DNA of 64,000 nt, from the NCBI GenBank assembly GCA_963995525.1, contig OZ023213.1, forward strand, positions 21,875,921 to 21,939,920, in the 5' to 3' direction. This stretch comes from Escarpia spicata. Taxonomy: Eukaryota > Annelida > Polychaeta > Sabellida > Siboglinidae. Under the pieces are notes generated by a model, which did no database searches, was not told the origin of the DNA, and saw only the letters and a program-made list of their open reading frames with translations. Every line of letters begins with the position of its first letter. Positions within the stretch are counted from its first letter, which is position 1. A program made the translations under genes and the position numbers. This document shows positions 1 through 10,518 of the stretch, in pieces.

Positions 1-1420
1 ATTTAAAGTATGTGCTTCCCATGCAACATTATTGGTTCTGTTTTCAATTTGTCAGGTTATAACACATTTTCTCCACAGCCACACAGGGCAGTGTGCAGGT
101 GGTACTTGCAATGTTTACCACCCTTCCAGCTGCTACATCGCAAACATTTTCTACAATCTAATGTAACTTCTGGAAAAGATACAGGGCGGATCCAGAGAGG
201 GTAGTCAAAACCCCTAATTGCACCCCTCGAGGCTCGCCAAAAACATCTATTTGACCCGGAACGAAATTAACATTAGGTGAGCTAAGCAAGAGCTTCAGCA
301 CGACTCCGCCGTCGGATTATTACATCGGAAGACGGGAGGGGTGCTGTTGAAATTTTTTTCCGCGGGGACGTTAAACAAAATTTTAGAAGCTCCCTCAAAC
401 CCTCTAGTTTCACAAACTCTACCCCTGTTTCGCCAAAACGGGGGCACAATCTGGGGGATGCCAAGGCCCCCTGGATGATGGATCCGCCTGTGATATGAAT
501 GCACACGTGTGTCCTCACTCTGTCCTCCGGAAGACTCCCTGTGACTTGAGAGTTACCAATGCTGTGTGTACATCATCTCAAAGTAGTGTTCACCTTAACT
601 AGTTGGCCAGCGCCACTGCATTTGCTTTGCTATTGTGTACAGGGCGGTTCAACAATAACGGCACATGTGTGTCCTCGATTCAGAATGTTCATTTGATTTC
701 TTCGCAACATTCATAGAATTGCGAATCACGGCATCGGACCTGGCTCTGTCCCAGAACGCCCGTTGTAACTGTGAGGCAATGAAACGATACGCCACATAAG
801 TACACCTGCCATTTTTGTTAATGTCGGGAGATTCGTCAGCGGTTCAGCACGCTTCCCGTGTCGCAATGTCTCGTCGTGCTGTCTCGGATCTTGACATCGG
901 AAGATGATCGAGGGAGTAGTTGGAGATTTCTTCAGCATGTCTCAGCACGTCTCCCGTGGTGTCACGCCGTCTCGAAGACGGGGAGGGGGTAGGTGCAGTT
1001 GGAGTTTTTAAATGAAAGTCCGGGAGATTTGCCTCTCTCCCGGGAGACCGGGAGATACATCCAAAATCAAAGAGACTCCCGGAAATTCCGGGAGATTTGG
1101 CAGGTATGCATTATGTCTAATGTGTCCTGAAAGTGTACATCAATAGATGTAAAGGACATCGGCAATCAGCCAGTCAGTTCCTTTGCTCCAAATCGACCTT
1201 TGGAAACGACTAACAGTTGAACACGTCCGAAATGTGGCTATACGTACCTAAAATAAAATATAACGGTCCAAACCTCTCAACATTTTAATTGTATTATTTT
1301 AACGGGCACGGTGTTGTCCAGATCATCGCGTCTGCTGAACAGAGCGGTCAAGTGTTTACACACATCCACTTCGTCGTCAGACGAATGCCGGTTGTCATGT
1401 AAAAAATAAAGCGTGAATGT
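1..1420. other. Non-coding sequence with dispersed repeat fragments
   Basis: I see no convincing exon here. Positions about 215-245 (reverse orientation) and 975-1000 carry monomer-like pieces of the dispersed repeat that forms the 45-bp array at 22.5 kb (pattern GCAGTTGGAGGTTTTT...GAGCCTC). Positions about 1018-1110 are a CCGGGAGA-rich, partly self-complementary segment that looks like a transposon end. The short open frames do not resemble proteins I know. Confidence 0.4.
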
Positions 1421-1438
1421 CACGTGATGACGTCATCA
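1421..1438. promoter_or_regulatory. E-box overlapping a CRE-type palindrome
   Basis: CACGTG at 1421-1426 runs into the perfect 14-bp palindrome TGATGACGTCATCA at 1425-1438, which contains the full CRE/ATF core TGACGTCA. It lies about 350 bp upstream of the candidate start codon at 1791, so a promoter role is possible. Function is inferred only from the motif and its position. Confidence 0.3.
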
Positions 1439-1632
1439 CCGTTGAGCGAGAAGACGCTTACGTCAACAGGCGATGTCCTAACAGCTAAGCATGCGCCAAT
1501 TCCAATTACCTTCAACTAACGATTCACCAATAAAATAAAAGAAAGACAATCGAACGTAAATTAATACAAAAAATTACTATTATTGTCCATCTCAAACTGT
1601 TCGTCTATCCTGTGGGATAACGTTCGCTTTCA

Positions 1633-1735
1633 TACACATAATATATATATATATGCACGCACGCAGACGCATGCGCGCACACCACATACACGCACGCACG
1701 CCCCCCCCCCCTCCCACACACACAATTTCAACCTG
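1633..1735. repeat. TA / GCAC / CA simple-sequence tract
   Basis: A short TA run, then alternating GCAC/CACA purine-pyrimidine sequence, a C-run and a CA run, ending about 55 bp before the candidate start codon of the small (+) gene. It could be 5' leader, or the pyrimidine-poor tract before a possible 3' splice site at 1751-1752. Confidence 0.7.
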
Positions 1736-1790
1736 AACTGTCACATTCACAGCGCACGTGCTCTTCGACGCAGGACCCTTTGACGAAACC

Positions 1791-1985
1791 ATGACCGGAA
1801 CCAACTACGCCGCACGTGCATTGCGCTACCACGGTGTCGCCAACTACTCGCTGGACGCTCGTCTCGTCGATGACGGGGACGAGATCTACCTGCGCGTCTG
1901 GCAGCCTAGCGGGGACGACAGCGACATCGCAGACCGGCTGCGCAAGAACACCTACTCGTGGGGAGCCAAGAACATTCCGCTGCAA
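1791..1985 (+). CDS. Unrecognised small gene, coding exon A
   Basis: The frame from ATG 1791 (context gaaaccATGa) reads MTGTNYAARALRYHGVANY and has the mixed composition of a real protein, with GC-rich coding sequence in AT-rich surroundings. It continues through an acidic stretch (LVDDGDEIYLRVW) to a possible splice donor CAA|GTTCGT after base 1985. Unspliced it would stop at 2028-2030 and give an 80-residue product. If spliced it joins exon B (10219) exactly in phase 0. The frame is also open upstream to a possible acceptor AG at 1751-1752, so this may be an internal exon of a gene starting outside the window. I do not recognise the family and see no signal peptide, membrane segment or known motif. 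Confidence 0.6.
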
Positions 1986-2378
1986 GTTCGTATAACCAGC
2001 TTGACTTTCGATAAGGCGAACGCTTCTTAATCTTTGTCTACATACCCACTAGCAGCGCCGGATTTAGGACTGTGGGGGGTAGGCGCTATAGTTCTTACTC
2101 CTTCCTAACTTCAACAATAGAGACTTCACAGCAAATACGACATTTTCCCATTTAAATATCAATTTGCATCACATTGAAGTACTTAAGTTACACCTAATAA
2201 TAAAGTTTCGATCCCAAAGAAATTACGCAAAAGCCTTTTTGTGGAGGCCCCCATACAAAATTATAGTGTGGGGGCTCTTGGACAACTGCCCCGTCTGCCC
2301 TGCCCTAACTCCGGCACTGCCAATCAGATATTTTAGAAACAGAATTAATAAATATCAACAAGAGCTGGTTGCATACAT

Positions 2379-5300
2379 TCTTTCTTCTTCTCTTTGCTCC
2401 CTTGCGGGGTGAGGTCCACACCACTCGTAGCTTCTTCTTCTCTTTATTCTCTTGCGGGGTGAGGTCCACACCACTCGTAGCTTCTTCTTCTCTTTGCTCT
2501 CTTGCGGGGTGAGGTCCACACCACTCGTAGCTTCTTCTTCTCTTTGTTCTCTTGCGGGGTGAGGTCCACACCACTCGTAGCTTCTTCTTCTCTTTGCTCT
2601 CTTGCGGGGTGAGGTCCACACCACTCGTAGCTTCTTCTTCTCTTTGCTCTCTTGCGGGGTGAGGTCCACACCACTCGTAGCTTCTTCTTCTCTTTGTTCT
2701 CTTGCGGGGTGAGGTGCACACCACTCGTAGCTTCTTCTTCTCTTTGTTCTCTTGCGGGGTGAGGTCCACACCACTCGTAGCTTCTTCTTCTCTTTGTTCT
2801 CTTGCGGGGTGAGGTCCACACCACTCGTAGCTTCTTCTTCTCTTTGTTCTCTTGCGGGGTGAGGTCCACACCACTCGTAGCTTCTTCTTCTCTTTGCTCT
2901 CTTGCGGGGTGAGGTCCACACCACTCGTAGCTTCTTCTTCTCTTTGCTCCCTTGCGGGGTGAGGTCCACACCACTCGTAGCTTCTTCTTCTCTTTGTTCT
3001 CATGCGGGGTGAGGTCCACACCACTCGTAGCTTATTCTTCTCTTTGCTCTCTTGCGGGGTGAGGTCCACACCACTCGTAGCTTCTTCTTCTCTGTGTTCT
3101 CTTGCGGGGTGAGGTCCACACCACTCGTAGCTTCTTCTTCTCTGTGTTCTCTTGCGGGGTGAGGTCCACACCACTCGTAGCTTCTTCTTCTCTGTGTTCT
3201 CTTGCGGGGTAAGGTCCACACCACTCGTAGCTTCTTCTTCTCTGTGTTCTCTTGCGGGGTGAGGTCCACACCACTCGTAGCTTCTTCTTCTCTTTGTTCT
3301 CATGCGGGGTGAGGTCCACACCACTCGTAGCTACTTCTTCTCTTTGCTCTCTTGCGGGGTGAGGTCCACACCACTCGTAGCTTCTTCTTCTCTTTGTTCT
3401 CTTGCGGGGTGAGGTCCACACCACTCGTAGCTTCTTCTTCTCTTTGTTCTCTTGCGGGGTGAGGTCCACACCACTCGTAGCTTCTTCTTCTCTTTGCTCT
3501 CTTGCGGGGTGAGGTCCACACCACTCGTAGCTTCTTCTTCTCTTTGCTCTCTTGCGGGGTGAGGTCCACACCACTCGTAGCTTCTTCTTCTCTTTGTTCT
3601 CTTGCGGGGTGAGGTGCACACCACTCGTAGCTTCTTCTTCTCTTTGTTCTCTTGCGGGGTGAGGTCCACACCACTCGTAGCTTCTTCTTCTCTTTGTTCT
3701 CTTGCGGGGTGAGGTCCACACCACTCGTAGCTTCTTCTTCTCTTTGTTCTCTTGCGGGGTGAGGTCCACACCACTCGTAGCTTCTTCTTCTCTTTGCTCT
3801 CTTGCGGGGTGAGGTCCACACCACTCGTAGCTTCTTCTTCTCTTTGCTCTCTTGCGGGGTGAGGTCCACACCACTCGTAGCTTCTTCTTCTCTTTGTTCT
3901 CTTGCGGGGTGAGGTGCACACCACTCGTAGCTTCTTCTTCTCTTTGTTCTCTTGCGGGGTGAGGTCCACACCACTCGTAGCTTCTTCTTCTCTTTGTTCT
4001 CTTGCGGGGTGAGGTCCACACCACTCGTAGCTTCTTCTTCTCTTTGTTCTCTTGCGGGGTGAGGTCCACACCACTCGTAGCTTCTTCTTCTCTTTGCTCT
4101 CTTGCGGGGTGAGGTCCACACCACTCGTAGCTTCTTCTTCTCTTTGCTCCCTTGCGGGGTGAGGTCCACACCACTCGTAGCTTCTTCTTCTCTTTGTTCT
4201 CATGCGGGGTGAGGTCCACACCACTCGTAGCTTATTCTTCTCTTTGCTCTCTTGCGGGGTGAGGTCCACACCACTCGTAGCTTCTTCTTCTCTTTGCTCT
4301 CTTGCGGGGTGAGGTCCACACCACTCGTAGCTTCTTCTTCTCTTTGCTCTCTTGCGGGGTGAGGTCCACACCACTCGTAGCTTCTTCTTCTCTTTGTTCT
4401 CTTGCGGGGTGAGGTGCACACCACTCGTAGCTTCTTCTTCTCTTTGTTCTCTTGCGGGGTGAGGTCCACACCACTCGTAGCTTCTTCTTCTCTGTGTTCT
4501 CTTGCGGGGTGAGGTCCACACCACTCGTAGCTTCTTCTTCTCTGTGTTCTCTTGCGGGGTGAGGTCCACACCACTCGTAGCTTCTTCTTCTCTGTGTTCT
4601 CTTGCGGGGTAAGGTCCACACCACTCGTAGCTTCTTCTTCTCTGTGTTCTCTTGCGGGGTGAGGTCCACACCACTCGTAGCTTCTTCTTCTCTTTGTTCT
4701 CATGCGGGGTGAGGTCCACACCACTCGTAGCTACTTCTTCTCTTTGCTCTCTTGCGGGGTGAGGTCCACACCACTCGTAGCTTCTTCTTCTCTTTGTTCT
4801 CTTGCGGGGTGAGGTCCACACCACTCGTAGCTTCTTCTTCTCTTTGTTCTCTTGCGGGGTGAGGTCCACACCACTCGTAGCTACTTCTTCTCTTTGCTCT
4901 CTTGCGGGGTGAGGTCCACACCATTCGTAGCTACTTCTTCTCTTTGCTCTCTTGCGGGGTGAGGTCCACACCACTCGTAGCTTCTTCTTCTCTTTGTTCT
5001 CTTGCGGGGTGAGGTCCACACCACTCGTAGCTTCTTCTTCTCTTTGTTCTCTTGCGGGGTGAGGTCCACACCACTCGTAGCTTCTTCTTCTCTTTGTTCT
5101 CTTGCGGGGTGAGGTCCACACCACTCGTAGCTTCTTCTTCTCTTTGTTCTCTTGCGGGGTAAGGTCCACACCACTCGTAGCTTCTTCTTCTCTTTGTTCT
5201 CTTGCGGGGTAAGGTCCACACCACTCGTAGCTACTTCTTCTCTTTGTTCTCTTGCGGGGTGAGGTCCACACCACTCGTAGCTTCTTCTTCTCTTTGCTCT

Positions 5301-6589
5301 CTTGCGGGGTGAGGTCCACGCCACTCGTAGCTTCTTCTTCTCTTTGCTCTCTTGCGGGGTGAGGTCCACACCACTCGTAGCTTCTTCTTCTCTTTGCTCT
5401 CTTGCGGGGTGAGGTCCACACCACTCGTAGCTTCTTCTTCTCTTTGCTCTCTTGCGGGGTGAGGTCCACACCACTCGTAGCTTCTTCTTCTCTTTGCTCT
5501 CTTGCGGGGTGAGGTCCACACCACTCGTAGCTTCTTCTTCTCTTTGCTCTCTTGCGGGGTGAGGTCCACACCACTCGTAGCTTCTTCTTCTCTTTGCTCT
5601 CTTGCGGGGTGAGATCCACACCACTCGTAGCTTCTTCTTCTCTTTGCTCTCTTGCGGGGTGAGGTCCAAACAACTCGTAGCTTCTTCTTCTCTTTTCTCC
5701 CTTGCGGGGTGAGGTCCACACCACTCGTAGCTTCTTCTTCTCTTTGTTCTCTTGCGGGGTGAGGTCCACACCACTCGTAGCTTCTTCTTCTCTTTGTTCT
5801 CTTGCGGGGTGAGGTCCACACCACTCATAGCTTCTTCTTCTCTTTGCTCTCTTGCGGGGTGAGGTCCACACCACTCGTAGCTTCTTCTTCTCTTTGCTCT
5901 CTTGCGGGATGAGGTCCAAACAACTCGTAGCTTCTTCTTCTCTTTGCTCCCTTGCGGGGTGAGGTCCACACCACTCGTAGCTTCTTCTTCTCTTTGCTCC
6001 CTTGCGGGGTGAGGTCCACACCACTCGTAGCTTCTTCTTCTCTTTATTCTCTTGCGGGGTGAGGTCTACACCACTCGTAGCTTCTTCTTCTCTTTGCTCT
6101 CTTGCGGGGTGAGGTCCACACCACTCGTAGCTTCTTCTTCTCTTTGCTCTCTTGCGGGGTGAGGTCCACACCACTCGTAGCTTCTTCTTCTCTTTGCTCT
6201 CTTGCGGGGTGAGGTCCACACCACTCGTAGCTTCTTCTTCTCTTTATTCTCTTGCGGGGTGAGGTCCACACCACTCGTAGCTTCTTCTTCTCTTTGCTCT
6301 CTTGCGGGGTGAGGTCCACACCACTCGTAGCTTCTTCTTCTCTTTATTCTCTTGCGGGGTGAGGTCCACACCACTCGTAGCTTCTTCTTCTCTTTGTTGC
6401 CTTGCGGGGTGAGGTCCACACCACTCGTAGTTGCTTCTTCTCTTTGCTCTCTTGCGGGGTGAGTTCCACACCACTCGTAGCTTCTTCTTCTCTTTGCTCC
6501 CTTGCGGGGTGAGGTCCACACCACTCGTAGCTTCTTCTTCTCTTTGTTCCCTTGCGGGGTGAGGTCTACACCACTCGTAGCTTCTTCTG
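2379..6589. repeat. 50-bp minisatellite, about 84 copies
   Basis: Tandem head-to-tail 50-bp units containing CTTGCGGGGTGAGGTCCACA followed by CCACTCGTAG and a CTTCTTCTT-rich tail. Most copies differ at only a few positions (GCTCT/GTTCT/GTGTTCT, GAGGTCC/GAGGTGC). Variant units recur as blocks: a CATGCGG unit followed by CTTATTC occurs near 3001 and again near 4201, and a CATGCGG unit with CTACTTC near 3301 and 4701, showing block duplications of about 1.2-1.4 kb. Because 50 is not a multiple of 3 and the unit lacks stops in three minus-strand registers, all three minus frames stay open, producing a spurious frame of more than 900 residues. The array lies in the probable intron of the small (+) gene. 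Confidence 0.97.
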
Positions 6590-6800
6590 TTCTGCTTAGT
6601 ATTATTTCATCTCCCTCTACCTTCTGCAATGGCCTTCCAGTCTTTGCTGTTTGCACCTGTCTTCTGAATATCTCGCGTCACGCTGTCTTTCCATCTGAGT
6701 TGTTGTGTTCCTCTTCCTTTGTCTACCACCATCTTCTGTTTCCATGTTCTTTTGGTCCGTCTTTCGTCGTTTATTTTTTACGCATGTCCTGTCCTGTCTG
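6590..6800 (-). mobile_element. C-terminal fragment of a non-LTR retrotransposon ORF
   Basis: Read on the minus strand, the DNA bordering the 50-bp array encodes a degraded stretch including RGTQQLRWKDSVTRDIQKTG and then KDWKAIAEGR. This matches the basic tail found at the end of RTE/craniofacial-development-protein-2-like reverse transcriptases, a basic linker followed by a W-K/R-D motif. The frame then meets a stop and runs directly into the array. No catalytic domain is present. The family match is from memory of the motif, not a search. Confidence 0.55.
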
Positions 6801-6893
6801 CGTCCAATTACTTACATTATTGGGTGTTGCTTCGTGCCAGTCTCTTCTCTCAATTCTTTCGTCTTCCTTCTATCTTCTCTTGTTACTTTGCAG

Positions 6894-7041
6894 ACACGCG
6901 CGTATGTACACACACACGCACACACGCACGCACACGCACGCACACGCACGCACGCACACGCACGCACGCACACGCACGCACACGCACGCACACGCACACG
7001 CACACGCACGCACACGCACACACAGACACACACACACACAT
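6894..7041. repeat. CA/CG alternating microsatellite
   Basis: About 150 bp of CACACG/CGCA repeats. It is alternating purine-pyrimidine sequence with Z-DNA potential. The open frames through it (His/Thr/Arg repeats) are artefacts. Confidence 0.95.
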
Positions 7042-7082
7042 AACTAATAGATGGTTCACAGACAAGTCCACGTGTCATCTGC

Positions 7083-7135
7083 TCTTTACCCTGGGTGGCA
7101 GTCTTGTTGAGTCTGGTTAAATCGGGCTAAATCTT
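7083..7135 (+). mobile_element. 3' end of a CR1-like LINE
   Basis: The segment CTGGGTGGCAGTCTTGTTGA with the following TCTGGTTAAATC closely matches the 3' end of the CR1-like relic at 37660-37700 (CTGGGTGGCAATCTTATTAA and following TCTTGTTAAA). It is a severely 5'-truncated copy, typical of CR1-type elements. Confidence 0.5.
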
Positions 7136-7139
7136 GATG

Positions 7140-8465
7140 ATTTAGTTATGTTGCAGTTAGCACGTGTGTGTCAACTCAACACAACTGACGCGGTAGTTGC
7201 AGAACTATATTTTGTGTAAACGTAATCGACCGCAGCGTCTACAGGGTAAAGAGGATGGTTGCCCGGGTAAGGTAATGTGTCCCGCCATAGATAGCGACAG
7301 AGATGAGTATGTCGTCTATGCGCCATGCGAAACCAACTTGACGACGAGGAGCTAACGTAGAAAGTCGACCGAGAACGCTGAAGATCGATCCAGTGTACAT
7401 GTATATCAACCGTAGGCTGTCAGTATCTAAGAGGTGACTTTGTAATCTCCATTGTGTTCTACGAGAGTACTCAATTATAGTAGTTGCGCCAGCTCGAAAC
7501 TTACTGTTGGCTATTGCAGAAGTTCTATACGTATTGAACTGCAACACTGCGATTGTGTAGCCGATATAGCGGTATATGTAATTTCTATTGACTTGCCGTG
7601 AATACATTACTAAATTGGGAGACAGTTTGAATTGTGCAGGTATTCCACCTGACTTGCATAAATGCTTCTTCGTGGCGAGTCGTGCACGTCACATCGTCCG
7701 TAATGCATGACTGAATACACTGCATGTTCGTTTTGTATGACTGATTGTTTGCATATGCCGCTAATTGAAATGTCTTGTAGAGTCTATACCTGTACTGGTG
7801 TGTGTTGGGAGACGGAGATAGGTTTCTAATATCAGCTTCCTTCTGTTGCGATCTGACACGCACATTACTACTCCGATGCGAGGCTTATAATTACGACAGA
7901 CGGTCGTTTAAATTGTATCGCCTGTTCTATAGATATGAAACCCCTAGTAGCAGAGTAATTCTATATAGTAGTCTCTCTCTTGAAAGACCTGTTGACTTCG
8001 GTCACACGCCAACAGCAGCCAGGTTCACATTTAATTAAGTGTTCTATCATTGAAGTACCCCCTTAAAACAACCACCCGCTTAAGTGCTATTCATGCAATT
8101 TTACCCCCGTGCAATGCCCACATCGGTGTCTAAGTAACATGATCCCCCAAGATGCTTTTCAGGCATGCAGGCCACGTGTTCTTGTTGGACGCGTGATGCC
8201 CTGCATTATGGAAGGTGTGAGGTTGGGAAGATATCCCTGTAAAGCAGCCACCTGTCTTATACGGTCATAAATTGCATATATCGTTTAAAAAAGGGAATAA
8301 AAACACCTATTGCTTGAATTCATGTTATGTTACATCCTGCTATCTATTTCCATGTCCACCAAGCCAAAAAATAAAAATAAATTAAATGAACTAGAAATTC
8401 CACATTTTATGCTGTACATCCGGACATTTTTTAATATGCATATTTTGGCGCGCTTTTCGGGATGC
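7140..8465. other. Intronic sequence without recognised features
   Basis: Several open frames of 60-120 residues are present on both strands, but none has splice context or similarity that I recognise. Composition is unremarkable. Confidence 0.4.
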
Positions 8466-8927
8466 CGAGATGTGACGTCACTTATGACTCAAACTCGCAT
8501 CAGGCCGACCCTTTCCATGCATTCAAAGCATGTTTACAATTATAGCTTTTAGGTCGAAACGAGCGTCAGAATGAGTTATTGTGCAATATTCCGACGTAAT
8601 ACAAACACTAGTCATCATAGAGGAACAAGCAGTTATCTTACGGTTCCACATGAATCGAATTTTATTCAAAACAATGAATGCGATTGCGCCTACAACTAGT
8701 ACAAGTCGACTAGGTTTCGCCGAGCTTGGGCTCATTTTCAGAATAATTATATTGAATGCAACCAACGGGAGATAATTTACACCAATAAACATACATAGCA
8801 AACATATATTGTATCCAGCTACAGAAAGTAACGTGTATAATCTTATAATATCACTAGAATATCTATATATGAAGGAATTGTACAATTTATCATAACAACT
8901 TCAATCAGTCAATACATTTCCGCTGAT

Positions 8928-9008
8928 GCCGCTAGCTCAGTAGGTAGGCGCGTTGGTTTTTTTTCACTTATTTTACAATCGGGCGACGCCGGTTCAATCC
9001 TGACACCA
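8928..9008 (+). repeat. tRNA-like module (pol III box A and box B), left arm
   Basis: TAGCTCAGTAGG at about 8933 fits the tRNA box A consensus and GGTTCAATCC near 8991 fits box B. The T-run and poor pairing between them make a functional tRNA unlikely. This looks like a tRNA-derived SINE head or a fossil tRNA carried by the palindrome. Confidence 0.55.
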
Positions 9009-9487
9009 TGCAAATCATTGATTTTCTTTACAGTTTTTTTTATGTTTTCACCAAGTAATATAAACCAAATCATTTATATTATAACGCACTATTTATAAAT
9101 ATTTCTTTATTTTTGTAATAATTATTTATTCGCCACAAAAATGAAAATATGGTCATTATAAATTATAACGATGTTTCTAAATGTTATTTATCCAAACAAA
9201 TATAATGTAATGGATATATAATTTATTAATTGTACATATATTTTACGGTAATATATTGTAATGATATATGTTAAAACAAATTGTGATCTGTCTAGATAAA
9301 TAAAATTGAGAAACATCGTTATATATATAATGACCACATTTTCATTTTTCTGGCGAATAAATAATTACTACAAAAATTTAAAAAAAATATTTACAAACAG
9401 TGCATCATAGTATACAAAATGATTTGGTTTATATTAGTTCGTGAAAACATAAAGAAAAAAAAGTGTAAAGAAAATCAATGGTTTGCA

Positions 9488-9563
9488 TGGTGTCAGGATT
9501 GAACCGGCGTCGCCCGATTGTAAAATAAATGACCAACGCGCCTACCAACTCAGCTAGCGGCAC
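9488..9563 (-). repeat. tRNA-like module (pol III box A and box B), right arm
   Basis: This is the inverted copy of the module at 8928. On the minus strand it reads GCTAGCTGAGTTGGTAGGCG, then GGTTCAATCC. Box A has diverged slightly from the left-arm copy. Confidence 0.55.
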
Positions 9564-10218
9564 CAGCGGAAATTTACTGACTAGTGATATTATGAGATTA
9601 TACATGTTATTTTCTGTAGCTGAATACAATATATGTTTGCTATGTATGTGTATTGGTGTAGATTATCTCCCATTGGTTGCATTCGATATAATTATTCTGA
9701 AAACGAGCCCAAGGCCAAGGCCAAGCTCGACGAATCCTAGTCGACATGTAGGCCCATTCGCATTCGTTGTTTTGAATAAAATTCGATTCATATGGAACCG
9801 TAAGATAACTGCTTGTTCCTCTATGATGACTAATGTTTGTATTCCGTCGGAATATTGCATAATAACTCATTCTGACACTCGTTTCGACCCAAAAGCTATA
9901 CCTGTAAAGTGCTCTGCATGCATGGAAAGGGTCGGCCTGATGTGAGTGTGTGTCATAAGTGACGATACCACGTGATCGCCTAGCTCATTAAAATTTTATT
10001 TTCCGCGGGAATCGCTTCACAGACGGGTGTAAAATCGAATTTATGCTACAAATGTATTTTTTCTGTATTTGTTTCATGTTGTCAAATGTTACATACAATG
10101 TTAAACTTTGTGTACACATGGAAAAAGGATTTTAACTAATGCCTTATTTTTATTTCCTTTAACATAAACATTATTTTCCCCGACTTTCTTCAAACCCTCC
10201 CATGTCGTACCATTGCAG

Positions 10219-10518
10219 ACGCCCGCCAGACCGAGTTCGTCCGTAATCCCGATCATTACCAACCCCGTGCCCGCCTTCCAACAACTGCCCGAGGAGAAGG
10301 TAGACGAGATTGTGAACCGACTCACGAAGACCATGACGGTAGCAGTGAAAGCACGCTACGCGCACGAGTCGTGCGACATGTCGACGCTGTGCCAGAAGAC
10401 GGCAAAAAGCGTTCCCGGCATCCTCCGGTCTTCCCAGCATGCATCGCCCGACGACAAGGCCGTCCGCTTCCGGGAGACGCCGCAGCCTGGGCACAGGGCA
10501 AAACAGAAACGGCGCTAG
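10219..10518 (+). CDS. Unrecognised small gene, terminal coding exon B
   Basis: A strong 3' splice site (pyrimidine-rich CCCCGACTTTCTTC, then CATTGCAG) ends at 10218. The following frame of 99 codons, stop TAG 10516-10518, begins TPARPSSSVIPIITNPVPAF, continues with a probable helix (LPEEKVDEIVNRLTK), and ends in a very basic tail (HRAKQKRR). It is GC-rich against its surroundings. Joined in phase 0 to exon A it gives a 164-residue protein, unless further exons lie between or upstream. It converges on AKAP1, whose coding end is 6.8 kb away. Function is unknown; a basic disordered C-terminus is all that can be said. Confidence 0.65.
   Translation, partial: TPARPSSSVIPIITNPVPAFQQLPEEKVDEIVNRLTKTMTVAVKARYAHESCDMSTLCQKTAKSVPGILRSSQHASPDDKAVRFRETPQPGHRAKQKRR

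Larger units (their letters stand above)
8466..9966. mobile_element. 1.5 kb foldback element (long palindrome)
   Basis: The left arm (about 8466-9215) and right arm (about 9220-9966) are reverse complements with scattered mismatches. For example, CATCAGGCCGACCCTTTCCA near 8501 pairs with the complement of the segment near 9924-9943, and the tRNA-like modules at 8928 and 9488 pair with each other. The AT-rich centre is near 9217. Long, nearly full-length inverted arms with a tiny loop fit a foldback or MITE-like DNA transposon, or an inverted duplication of a retroposon. No transposase frame is present. Confidence 0.85.

Noticed and set aside
3331..6219. 962-codon minus-strand open frame (and overlapping frames of 145-395 codons)
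   Set aside because: Pure translation of the 50-bp tandem repeat. All three minus frames are equally open and encode the same 50-residue cycle, with no splice or start context.
8928..9008. Functional tRNA gene
   Set aside because: Boxes A and B are present, but the anticodon arm is replaced by a T-run, the acceptor stem does not pair, and the module recurs inside a palindromic repeat.
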